Source: Vreelandella glaciei
Lineage (GTDB): Bacteria; Pseudomonadota; Gammaproteobacteria; Pseudomonadales; Halomonadaceae
DNA length: 64,000 nt
NCBI RefSeq assembly: GCF_013415125.1
Contig: NZ_JACCDE010000030.1
Coordinates: 1-64,000, forward strand
Reading direction: 5' to 3'
In this document: positions 19,472 through 27,825 of the stretch, piece after piece
Numbering within the stretch: the first letter of the stretch is position 1
Layout: each line of letters starts with the position of its first letter
Notes under the pieces: model-generated
Seen by the model: the letters and a program-made list of their open reading frames with translations, nothing else
What the model was told of the DNA's origin: nothing
Databases searched by the model: none
Made by a program: the position numbers and the translations under genes

Positions 19472-20020
19472 ATGAAGACCTCACCACTGCCCCCTTGGCC
19501 TGCCACTGAATTGGCGGCCATGTCAGAAACAGAGTTGCACCGGGCCGCGCGGGCTCGCGTTGAACAAGCGTGGCAGCGCTGCTGTGAAGTGTGCCCGGCG
19601 CTGCCAGTACCAAAAGTGTGGTTTAACCTGCGCGGTGCTTCGGCTGGGCAGGCGCATCTTGGTCACGGCGGGTTACGCTTGAACCCGGTGCTGTTGAGGG
19701 AAAACCGCACGGCGTTTTTTGATGAGGTGATTCCCCACGAAATGGCTCACTGGCTGGTGTTTCATTTGGACAACGGCCCGCGCTTAAAACCCCACGGCCG
19801 CGAGTGGAAAACGGTGATGCGCGACCTCTTCGGCTTAACTCCTAGTGTGACCCATCGGTTCGATATCCAGCAGGCGCAGTCCGCACCTTATCGTTACCAG
19901 TGCGATTGCCGGTTTCATCAATTTACCCCGAGGCGTCATGCTTTAGTGGTAAACGGGCGTCGTTACCGCTGTCGACACTGCGCTAAGACCTTGGTCTACA
20001 GGCCAGAAGATGCGCTTTGA
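19472..20020 (+). CDS. sprT: SprT-like zinc metalloprotease-type protein
   Basis: The protein (about 182 residues from 19472) has the HEMAHWLVFH motif (HExxH, about 89-98) with a downstream HGREWKTVM supplying the third ligand, as in SprT/Spartan-type domains. A C-terminal zinc ribbon reads YQCDCRFHQ ... YRCRHCAKTLVY. SprT-family proteins are putative peptidases. The start is unsure: ATGs at 19406, 19472 and 19520 all lack a good ribosome-binding site; 19472 was chosen because it avoids overlap with the divergent gene. Confidence 0.78.
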   Translation: MKTSPLPPWPATELAAMSETELHRAARARVEQAWQRCCEVCPALPVPKVWFNLRGASAGQAHLGHGGLRLNPVLLRENRTAFFDEVIPHEMAHWLVFHLDNGPRLKPHGREWKTVMRDLFGLTPSVTHRFDIQQAQSAPYRYQCDCRFHQFTPRRHALVVNGRRYRCRHCAKTLVYRPEDAL

Positions 20021-20214
20021 TTTGTTTATAAATAGCTGTTTTTTAAATAAAAAATGATAATACCAATGTCTAAAGGGAAGCCCGCGCGAGGAGGTTTATG
20101 CTAGGGGAACATTAATGGCAGTCGATACGCCCGATAATGGTCAATAGGCCCCATAAATAATCGTATCGACTACAGTTTCTTAGAGAGTGCATTTTCACGG
20201 ACAGAGGCAATTTT
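20021..20214 (+). promoter_or_regulatory. acs upstream region with palindrome and two tiny leader ORFs
   Basis: A strong GAGGAGG ribosome-binding site (20088-20094) precedes ATG 20098, which opens a five-codon frame (MLGEH). Its stop overlaps an ATG at 20115 that opens a ten-codon frame ending at 20147. A 10-bp inverted repeat (AGTCGATACG at 20120-20129, CGTATCGACT at 20162-20171) brackets the second frame and ends 43 bp before the acs ATG. This may be an operator or a translational attenuator. Both readings are inference. Confidence 0.4.
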
Positions 20215-22164
20215 ATGAGCGATCAACAGAACGTCTATCCGGTGCGCGACGATTTCGCCGCCAATGCCTGGGCCGATAAAGCCAAATATGAGGCCATGTA
20301 TCAGCAGTCGATAGACGACCCGGAAGGCTTCTGGGCTGAACAAGCTAAACGTCTCGACTGGATCAAAGCGCCCAACAAAATCAAAAACACCTCCTTTGCG
20401 CGTGACAATGTCGATATTCGTTGGTTTGAAGATGGCCTGCTGAACGTCAGCGCCAACTGCCTTGACCGCCATCTGGATAAGCGCGGTGATCAAACGGCGA
20501 TCATCTGGGAAGGCGACCACCCTAATGAGTCCAAACACATTACCTATCGCGAGCTCTATGCCCGTACGAATCAGCTGGCTAACGCGCTGAAAGAGCTGGG
20601 CATCGGTAAAGGCGATACCGTCACGCTGTATATGCCGATGATTCCCGAAGCGGCCATGGCGATGCTTGCCTGTTCGCGCATCGGGGCCGTTCACTCGGTT
20701 GTCTTTGGCGGCTTCTCACCGGATGCCGTTGCCCAGCGGGTCATCGGCGCCGACTCCAAACTAGTGATTACCGCCGATGAGTCGGTGCGCGGTGGCAAGC
20801 ATGTGCCGCTTAAGGAGAATGTGGATGCCGCGCTGACCCGTGACGGCACCGACGTGTGCAAGAACGTACTGGTGGTTAAGCGTACCGGTGGTGAGATTGA
20901 GTGGAACGACGGCCGCGATATCTGGTTTGATGAACTCGTCGACAAGCAGTCAAATGAGTGTGAAGCTGAGGCCATGGGCGCGGAAGACCCGCTGTTCATT
21001 CTCTATACCTCGGGCTCTACAGGGGCACCGAAAGGCTTGAAGCACACTACCGGCGGCTACCTGACTTATGCCGCTATGACCCACCAGTATGTATTCGACT
21101 ACCAAGAGGGTGAAATCTATTGGTGTACTGCAGATGTTGGCTGGGTGACCGGGCACAGCTATATCGTCTACGGGCCCTTGGCCAATGGCGCGACTACCTT
21201 AATGTTTGAGGGTGTGCCAAGCTACCCGAGCCATGGCCGTATGGGCGAAATCGTTGATAAGCACAACGTCAATATTCTCTATACTGCGCCCACTGCGGTA
21301 CGCGCATTGATGGCTCATGGCGATAACGTCATGGATTCGAGCAAGCGTGATAGCCTGCGTCTTCTCGGTTCCGTGGGCGAACCGATTAACCCGGAAGCCT
21401 GGGAGTGGTTCTACCGCGTTATCGGCAACGAAAAATGCCCGATTGTGGATACCTGGTGGCAAACCGAAACCGGCGGCATCATGATCGCGCCGCTGCCGGG
21501 TGCTACGCCGCTTAAACCCGGTTCTGCGACCGTGCCATTCTTCGGTGTGAAGCCTGCGCTGGTCGATAACGAAGGGAACAAGCTGGAAGGCGCCACTGAA
21601 GGCAACCTGGTGATTCTTGACGCCTGGCCGGGTCAGGCGCGCTCTATTTGGGGTGACCACGAGCGCTATGTTCAGACTTACTTCTCGACCTACGACGGTA
21701 TGTACTTCACGGGCGACGGCTGTCGCCGCGATGAGGATGGCTACTACTGGATCACCGGGCGTGTGGACGATGTGCTAAACGTTTCGGGTCACCGTATGGG
21801 CACCGCCGAGATTGAGTCCTCTCTGGTAGCGCACAGCGCCGTAGCGGAAGCAGCCGTTGTTGGCTACCCGCACGATATTAAGGGACAAGGCATCTATATC
21901 TATGTCACCCTGAATGACGGTATCGAAGCGACAGACGAACTCAAAAAAGAGCTGACCCAGTGGGTACGCAAAGATATTGGCCCGATTGCTTCGCCGGATG
22001 TCATCCAGTGGGCACCAGGTTTGCCGAAAACACGTTCGGGTAAAATCATGCGTCGCATCCTGCGCAAGATTGCCGCCAACGAGTGTGATGGCTTGGGCGA
22101 TACCAGCACCTTGGCTGACCCGTCGGTGGTCGATGAGCTGATTGAGCATCGCGCCAACCAATAA
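20215..22164 (+). CDS. acs: Acetyl-CoA synthetase (AMP-forming acetate-CoA ligase)
   Basis: The 649-residue ANL-family enzyme activates acetate to acetyl-AMP and then acetyl-CoA. The P-loop-like motif [19 protein letters not shown], the hinge [10 protein letters not shown] and the C-terminal [11 protein letters not shown] (the conserved lysine acetylated by Pat-type enzymes) are all present. Length matches E. coli Acs (652 aa). It lies next to the crbR-like regulator and crbS-like kinase known to drive acs in Vibrio and Pseudomonas. Confidence 0.97.
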   Translation: MSDQQNVYPVRDDFAANAWADKAKYEAMYQQSIDDPEGFWAEQAKRLDWIKAPNKIKNTSFARDNVDIRWFEDGLLNVSANCLDRHLDKRGDQTAIIWEGDHPNESKHITYRELYARTNQLANALKELGIGKGDTVTLYMPMIPEAAMAMLACSRIGAVHSVVFGGFSPDAVAQRVIGADSKLVITADESVRGGKHVPLKENVDAALTRDGTDVCKNVLVVKRTGGEIEWNDGRDIWFDELVDKQSNECEAEAMGAEDPLFILYTSGSTGAPKGLKHTTGGYLTYAAMTHQYVFDYQEGEIYWCTADVGWVTGHSYIVYGPLANGATTLMFEGVPSYPSHGRMGEIVDKHNVNILYTAPTAVRALMAHGDNVMDSSKRDSLRLLGSVGEPINPEAWEWFYRVIGNEKCPIVDTWWQTETGGIMIAPLPGATPLKPGSATVPFFGVKPALVDNEGNKLEGATEGNLVILDAWPGQARSIWGDHERYVQTYFSTYDGMYFTGDGCRRDEDGYYWITGRVDDVLNVSGHRMGTAEIESSLVAHSAVAEAAVVGYPHDIKGQGIYIYVTLNDGIEATDELKKELTQWVRKDIGPIASPDVIQWAPGLPKTRSGKIMRRILRKIAANECDGLGDTSTLADPSVVDELIEHRANQ

Positions 22165-22220
22165 TGGCGACACAGCTATAGGCTGTTCAGCCTAATAAAG
22201 CCTGTTTGCTGACTCAAAGC

Positions 22221-22246
22221 CGTGCCGACCCGAGTAGGTCGGCACG
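22221..22246 (+). terminator. Hairpin terminator of acs
   Basis: A perfect 10-bp stem (CGTGCCGACC with GGTCGGCACG) with a 6-base loop begins 56 bp after acs and is followed by a T-rich GTCGTGTTTGT. Confidence 0.7.
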
Positions 22247-22334
22247 GTCGTGTTTGTAGATATGGATTTATAGATACGTGTTTCACTTGTATGAACTATC
22301 TATTATAAATTGTGCATGTGATGCTTGGGCATGA

Positions 22335-22360
22335 TGAAGCCCATGGGGTACCATGCTTCA
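22335..22360 (+). promoter_or_regulatory. Hairpin in the crbR-like upstream region
   Basis: TGAAGC and ATGG on the left arm pair with CCAT and GCTTCA on the right, with a GGTA loop and a two-base CC bulge, 67-92 bp upstream of the regulator's ATG. It could be a regulator site or mRNA leader structure. Confidence 0.3.
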
Positions 22361-22426
22361 CAACCGTAAGAGCCTAGCGTCGCGGCGGCAGACAACCCCG
22401 CTGCTCGAGGAACCGGAGGAATATCC

Positions 22427-23089
22427 ATGGCAGTAGCTCATAAGTTTATCGTCGCTGACGATCACCCGCTGTTTCGTGCAGCGCTGACCCAAGCGTTACG
22501 CCAGTTGGCCCCCCAGGCGGAAATTGTCGAAGCGGACACCATGGAAGCCACCACCGATGTGGTGAATCGCCACCCAGATGCCGATTTGATTCTGCTTGAT
22601 CTGCACATGCCGGGAGCCCACGGCTTCTCTGGTTTGATCCAACTGCGCGGCCAGATGCCCGATATCCCCGTTGCGGTCGTGTCTGGCAGTGATGAGCCCT
22701 ATGTGGTCCGTCGTGCTATTGACTACGGCGCGTCGGGTTTTATCCCTAAATCATCGTCTCTACAACTAATTGCTGAAGCCGTCGGTGAAATTCTGCAGGG
22801 CGAAGTGTGGTTGCCTGAAGCGTTGGCCAACGTGCTGGAAGAGACCAGTGAAGAGGAGTCGCGCTTTGCCGAGGCGATCGCTTCATTAACGCCCCAGCAG
22901 TTTCGCGTCTTGAATATGCTGACCGAAGGCCTGCTGAATAAACAGATCGCTTATGAACTGAGTGTTTCTGAAGCGACCATCAAGGCCCACGTGACTGCGA
23001 TTCTACGCAAGCTGGGCGTGCACTCGCGTACCCAGGCGGTTATCGCGGCTCAGAAACTTGAAGTCGAGCCGCCGAAAGTCGTTTCCTAA
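22427..23089 (+). CDS. crbR: LuxR-type response regulator, CrbR/ErdR-like
   Basis: The 220-residue protein has a receiver domain (about 7-122) with phospho-acceptor D58 in LILLDLHMPG, the acidic pair D11-D12 and the lysine in GFIPKSS. It has a LuxR-type helix-turn-helix (about 153-212: LTPQQFRVLNML ... KQIAYELSVSEATIKAH). In Vibrio (CrbR) and Pseudomonas (ErdR) the matching regulator controls acs and acetate use. The convergent neighbour is the hybrid kinase, and acs lies just upstream, which supports the assignment. A CCGGAGG ribosome-binding site precedes the ATG. Confidence 0.8.
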   Translation: MAVAHKFIVADDHPLFRAALTQALRQLAPQAEIVEADTMEATTDVVNRHPDADLILLDLHMPGAHGFSGLIQLRGQMPDIPVAVVSGSDEPYVVRRAIDYGASGFIPKSSSLQLIAEAVGEILQGEVWLPEALANVLEETSEEESRFAEAIASLTPQQFRVLNMLTEGLLNKQIAYELSVSEATIKAHVTAILRKLGVHSRTQAVIAAQKLEVEPPKVVS

Positions 23090-23117
23090 GCAAGTAGCGA
23101 GTACCGACTGCGTTAAC

Positions 23118-23138
23118 CGCGGCGCTTAACGCGCCGCG
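23118..23138. terminator. Bidirectional hairpin between the convergent crbR- and crbS-like genes
   Basis: An 8-bp all-GC stem (CGCGGCGC with GCGCCGCG) with loop TTAAC includes the stop codon of the kinase gene. No long U-tract follows on either strand. Confidence 0.5.
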
Positions 23139-26100
23139 CGATTGGCCTGCAAGGTGCGCGTTAGTAATGCTCGTAGCGCCGCCGGTTTAACGGGCTTCAG
23201 CAATAGTTGATAGCCCGCTCGTTTGATCTCTTCAGCCACTGCTTCGGTACGGTCAGCGGTAATTACAATTCCCGGTACCGCCCCCTCAAAACGCTCGCTG
23301 AGCGCTTCTAACGCCATTAACCCCGTGACTTCGTTATCCAGGTGGTAGTCCGCCAGAATAGCGTCAGGGTCGCCATCCATATTGCGTAGGATCGATTTGG
23401 CCCCACCGATACTGGTGGCGGTAAACACCTCGCAGCCCCAGCCGCTAAGCATGGCGGTCATGCCTTCCAGAATCAGCGTCTCATTGTCGATACATACAAT
23501 CCGCGTACCGCTAAGCTTATGGCTGCCGCGCCGAGCGTGTGGCTCAAGCTCGTTACTGCTGGCTTCGTGGGCAGCCACAATCGGCACGCTAACCGAGAAA
23601 ACTGCGCCTTTGCCTACCGTCGAGCGCACTTTGATGGGGTGATCCAGCACCCGGCTCATGCGGTCGGCAATGGAGAGCCCCAGCCCTAGGCCTTTCTCAC
23701 TCTCTTTGTGACGGGAGACCTGATCCAGGCGGCGGAATTCTTGAAAAATCTCGCTTAATTTAGATTCGGGAATGCCGGGGCCGCTGTCCCACACTTCAAT
23801 TGAGAGCCAGCCGTTTTGGCGGCGGCAGCCCAGCAGTACGCGCCCCTCCTGGGTATAGCGAATGGCATTAGACAAGAAGTTCTGCACGATACGGCGCAGC
23901 ATCTGGGGGTCTGAGTCTACCCAAAGCTGGGTAGGCACGACTTCTAAGTCCAATCCGCGATCGTCCGCCATCACCTCAAACTCGGCGCGTAACGGGCGAA
24001 CGATATCCGCCAGGGCAAAGTGACTGCGGCGTGGCGTTAAGGCGCCTGCGTCCAGTTTGGAGATATCCAGCAGGGTGCTGAGCAACTCCTCGGCAGCTTG
24101 CAGCGAGTTATCGATATGGCCAACGATGCGTTGGGTATCGGTAGTGGTCACGTTTTGCATGAGCGCAGAAGTAAATAGCCGTGCTGCGTTAAGCGGCTGC
24201 AACAAGTCGTGGCTCGCCGCGGCCAAAAAGCGCGTCTTAGACGCGTTGGCATCTTCCGCGAGCTGCTTAGCCTGGCGCAGAGCGAGCTCCGCCTCGGCGC
24301 GTACCCGGTTCTCCTGGCGCAATGCCGCGTTGGCTTCAGAGAGCGCCTGGGTGCGTTCGCGGACGCGCTCCTCCAGGGTTTCGTTGGTCTCTTTAAGGGC
24401 AATTTCGGCCTGACGGCGTTCGGTAATATCCTGATAGAGTGCAAAGAAGCCCAGGATCGCCTGACTGTCGCCAAAGTGCGGCGTGTAAGTGACCAGCATA
24501 TAGCGCATGGCCTCATTCACCCGCAGTGAGACCTCAAAACTCACCCGTTCGCCTTTCAAGGCGCGCGCGACCCATGGCGCGCGCTCTTCCGCCTGCTTAA
24601 TTTGCAGCACGTCTTCAAAGCGGCGACCAATGACCGCATTGCGGTCAATGTTGAACGCCTGCTCGTAGGCACGGTTGGTAAATAGGTAGCGGCACTCTTT
24701 GTCAAAGTAGGCAATCAGCGCGGGGACGTTGTCGGTGTAGATACGGATATTGTTTTCCGAGCGAATCAGCGCCTCTTCGATGCGCTTCTGCTGGGTAATA
24801 TCCTGGTAGGTATACACAAAGCCCCCGCCGGGCATTGGGTTGCCTTGCACTTCCAGCACGCTGCCATCCTGGCGGTAGCGCACATAGCGGTGGGGCTGGC
24901 CTTCGCGAATATTGTCGAGCAGTAGCTGGACATGCTCTTCCGGGTCACCCGGGCCATACTCGCCGTTGTGGGCGTTGTAGCGGAAGATGCGGTCAATGGG
25001 TGCACCGACGCGAATTAAGTGGTCAGGAAAGCGGAAAAGCTCCAGATAGCGCTGGTTCCACACCACCAGGCGCAGGTTCTGGTCGACTACGCTGATGCCC
25101 TGGTTAATATTTTCAATGGTGGCCTGAAGCAGCGCCCGGTTGAACTCCAGCACTTGGGAGGCTTCATCGACAATTGAGATCACATCCGAGATGCCGATAC
25201 CGCGCCCCTGAAGCGCCGAGTTAACCACGATGCGTGCCGATGAAGCACCCAGCACCGAGGCCAGAAAGCGTTCGGTGAACTGAATAATATCGATTGAGGC
25301 GCGGGTGCCGTTGTCCAATGGCTTGCCCGCGCGCCGGGCGTAATCTTCAAAGGCGCGATCCACTTGGCCGGCACCGAGGAAGCGCTCGCAAAGAACTTTT
25401 AAATCGCCCACGGTCGTCGCACCCGTCCAGGGGCGGTTGACCGAAGTCTGGCGTGTTTCCACACTATCTACGAACAGCGAGGCCTGAATACGCTCAACCA
25501 CCCGCTGCGAAGTGACCTGAGAGACAAAGATATAGCAGAACAGGTTGACCCCGAGTGAGAGCATGACGCCGTGGGTAAAGCTATCGCCCAAGTTGAGCCC
25601 AAACAGCGCCGTGGGTGATAACCAGTTAAGCCCCAGCGGGCCGCCTTCAAGCCACATTGTCGGAAGCACACCGGCATTGATCATGGCGGGCATTAACAGA
25701 CTATATACCCAGATGGCAAAGCCAGCGTTCATGCCGACAATGACCCCGAGGCGATTACCGCGCTTCCAGTAAAGCCCGCCAATTACCGCGGGGGCAAACT
25801 GAGCGGCGGCGGCGAATGAGAGCATGCCGATCGAGGCCAGCGAGGTGAACTCGGCAATCAGTTGGTAGAAGCCGTAGGCCATTGCCAGTACAGCGACAAT
25901 AGTCAAACGCCGCGCGCGCAGCACCAAGCGACCATAATCCCGCGCCTTGGTATCAAACCAGCGCAGTCGGAACAGCGCCGGGATAACGATTTCGTTGGAA
26001 ATCATGATCGACACTGCCACGGCGGCGACAATTACCATGCCCGTGGCCGCCGAGAAACCGCCGATAAAGGTGAGTAGCGTTAGCCACTGGTGGCCCGAGG

Positions 26101-27067
26101 CCATGGATAGTGCCAGTACGTAGGTGTCGGGCTCTACGCCGCTTTCGGAAAACAACAGCAGTCCAGCGGCGGCCAAGGGCACCACGAAAAAGGCAATGGC
26201 TAGCAGGTAGAGTGGAAATAACCAGCGCGCCTTAGTGGCATCGTCAGGATGAATGTTCTCCACCACCGCCACATGGAACTGGCGCGGTAGACATAGAATC
26301 GCCAGCATGGCGAGCAGCGTTTGTGCCCAGAAGCTCTGGCCAAAATCTTGATTGGCCAATTGGCGCTGGAGTTCTAGCTGGCTTTCGGCATGCCCCATCA
26401 GCTCACCCAGGCCATCGAACATACCCCAGGTAACAAAGGCGCCAAGCACCACGAAAGCGAGCAGCTTGACCAACGATTCAAACGCTACGGCGTGGATCAA
26501 GCCTTCGTGGTGTTCGGTGGCATCGGTGTGGCGGGTGCCGAACAGAATCGCGAAAATTGCCATTACAATCGCCACATAGAAGGCCGTATCGCCAAACAGC
26601 GGCGTATGGGTCACATCGGTGGCATCGGTGAGTACGCTAAAAGTGGTGGATACCGCTTTTAGCTGTAGCGCAATGTAGGGCAGGGTGCCGACGAGAGCGA
26701 CCAGACTGGCAAAGGCGGCCAACGACTGGGTTTTGCCGTAACGGGAGGCAATAAAATCGGCAATCGAGGTGACGTTTTGGTGCTTGGCAACGCGGATCAT
26801 CTTGGCCAGCACCGGCCAGAACAGCAAAAACGTCAAAATCGGCCCGACGAAGATGCTTGCAAACGACCAGCCCGCGGTAGCTGCCTGGCCAACCGCGCCG
26901 TAAAACGTCCACGAGGTGCAATAGATTGCCAGCGCCAGGCTATAGATGATCGGACGCCGACGGGTGGCGCCGTGGGTGCGCGCGCGGCGGTCACCGTACC
27001 AAGCGATGCCGAATAGAACGGCAATATAGAGTAACGAAACCGCTACCAGTAGCCCGCCGTGAAACAT
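23126..27067 (-). CDS. crbS: Symporter-fused hybrid histidine kinase, CrbS-like
   Basis: The 1313-residue protein joins a sodium/solute symporter (SLC5) domain of about 13 helices (about 1-520), a STAC-like linker (about 550-645), two PAS domains (about 650-770 and 780-900), a coiled coil (about 900-945), HisKA with SHDLLQPLNAARL (His near 950), an ATPase domain (NAIRYT, DSGPGI, GLGLGLSIADRM) and a C-terminal receiver (about 1185-1305) with the aspartate in ILADYHLD. This is the CrbS/MxtR architecture, related to CbrA. The kinase pairs with the adjacent LuxR regulator to switch on acs during acetate uptake. Whether the symporter part transports or only senses is open. Confidence 0.88.
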   Translation of the reverse strand: MFHGGLLVAVSLLYIAVLFGIAWYGDRRARTHGATRRRPIIYSLALAIYCTSWTFYGAVGQAATAGWSFASIFVGPILTFLLFWPVLAKMIRVAKHQNVTSIADFIASRYGKTQSLAAFASLVALVGTLPYIALQLKAVSTTFSVLTDATDVTHTPLFGDTAFYVAIVMAIFAILFGTRHTDATEHHEGLIHAVAFESLVKLLAFVVLGAFVTWGMFDGLGELMGHAESQLELQRQLANQDFGQSFWAQTLLAMLAILCLPRQFHVAVVENIHPDDATKARWLFPLYLLAIAFFVVPLAAAGLLLFSESGVEPDTYVLALSMASGHQWLTLLTFIGGFSAATGMVIVAAVAVSIMISNEIVIPALFRLRWFDTKARDYGRLVLRARRLTIVAVLAMAYGFYQLIAEFTSLASIGMLSFAAAAQFAPAVIGGLYWKRGNRLGVIVGMNAGFAIWVYSLLMPAMINAGVLPTMWLEGGPLGLNWLSPTALFGLNLGDSFTHGVMLSLGVNLFCYIFVSQVTSQRVVERIQASLFVDSVETRQTSVNRPWTGATTVGDLKVLCERFLGAGQVDRAFEDYARRAGKPLDNGTRASIDIIQFTERFLASVLGASSARIVVNSALQGRGIGISDVISIVDEASQVLEFNRALLQATIENINQGISVVDQNLRLVVWNQRYLELFRFPDHLIRVGAPIDRIFRYNAHNGEYGPGDPEEHVQLLLDNIREGQPHRYVRYRQDGSVLEVQGNPMPGGGFVYTYQDITQQKRIEEALIRSENNIRIYTDNVPALIAYFDKECRYLFTNRAYEQAFNIDRNAVIGRRFEDVLQIKQAEERAPWVARALKGERVSFEVSLRVNEAMRYMLVTYTPHFGDSQAILGFFALYQDITERRQAEIALKETNETLEERVRERTQALSEANAALRQENRVRAEAELALRQAKQLAEDANASKTRFLAAASHDLLQPLNAARLFTSALMQNVTTTDTQRIVGHIDNSLQAAEELLSTLLDISKLDAGALTPRRSHFALADIVRPLRAEFEVMADDRGLDLEVVPTQLWVDSDPQMLRRIVQNFLSNAIRYTQEGRVLLGCRRQNGWLSIEVWDSGPGIPESKLSEIFQEFRRLDQVSRHKESEKGLGLGLSIADRMSRVLDHPIKVRSTVGKGAVFSVSVPIVAAHEASSNELEPHARRGSHKLSGTRIVCIDNETLILEGMTAMLSGWGCEVFTATSIGGAKSILRNMDGDPDAILADYHLDNEVTGLMALEALSERFEGAVPGIVITADRTEAVAEEIKRAGYQLLLKPVKPAALRALLTRTLQANRAAR

Positions 27068-27194
27068 GCCTTTCTCCCCGCCAGAGTGTGCGATCCACTA
27101 ATCGTGCGCTAATAAAAAAGGCTTCATTCTAGGCGAAATGGAGGGTCGTGTACGACCATTCTCTAAGCTTGTTTACACCACAGACTTTATTTAT

Positions 27195-27704
27195 CTATGT
27201 GCATACGTTGCTGAGTAACGGAGAGGTTTCGCGCAGCGTGCGTATCTCTTCGAGAATAGGCTCGCGAGACTCTTCATCCAGTGGTACCAATTCCCGGTTC
27301 TCACAGTTGAGTACGTAGGGCTGGGTGATCAAAATATCGGTGTGGTGACGTTCAAACTGATAAAGAATAAATTCTGCTAAGCGGGCGCCGTCCTGCTCGC
27401 TGATGCGAATATTGTCGCTATCGACCATGCTGAACTTAGTAGTCATGGGAAAGGCAAAGGTCCATGGGCGCCATACCGCCGTGCTACTTTCGGTTGAAAT
27501 GACCTTGGCGGTCTCGGGAAGTTGCGCCTGCTTATGTTCAAACCAGCTGTACTCGACCTGAACTTGATAGCCCAGCATACCCAGCGCGCCAAACACCGGC
27601 ACTATCCACTTGGGCAAACGTTTGCCGCTCAAATTGCGCAGTATCAGACCAATCCCGGCAGCCGCAAGACCTGCAAAAACGGCGGCGATCAAATGCCAAA
27701 TCAT
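27195..27704 (-). CDS. Conserved-looking membrane-anchored protein of unknown function
   Basis: The 169-residue protein is not recognised as any named family. It has two N-terminal hydrophobic segments (about 3-23 and 33-48), the second followed by GYQVQVEYSWFEHKQAQLPE. A soluble part (about 60-169) begins ESSTAVWRPWTFAFP and holds a late CEN segment and a final cysteine. The topology suggests an anchored domain. It lies between the kinase and the acetate symporter on the same strand, 121 bp after the symporter gene and separated from it by a terminator, so it probably has its own promoter. A role with acetate uptake is only suggested by position. Confidence 0.7.
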   Translation of the reverse strand: MIWHLIAAVFAGLAAAGIGLILRNLSGKRLPKWIVPVFGALGMLGYQVQVEYSWFEHKQAQLPETAKVISTESSTAVWRPWTFAFPMTTKFSMVDSDNIRISEQDGARLAEFILYQFERHHTDILITQPYVLNCENRELVPLDEESREPILEEIRTLRETSPLLSNVCT

Positions 27705-27736
27705 AAATTATCCTTTCAAAAAGCCGTCTATAAAAG

Positions 27737-27766
27737 CCATCGGGCCTCCCGAAGGAAGCCCGATGG
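27737..27766 (-). terminator. Intrinsic terminator after the acetate symporter gene
   Basis: A perfect 9-bp stem (CCATCGGGC with GCCCGATGG), 12-base loop, is followed on the minus strand by CTTTTATA. It closes the DUF4212-symporter operon. Confidence 0.75.
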
Positions 27767-27825
27767 TAAGGTCGATCCCCAGCGTTATCACCGCATGGCA
27801 ATAACGCGTCAGGAAGGAGTATGAC

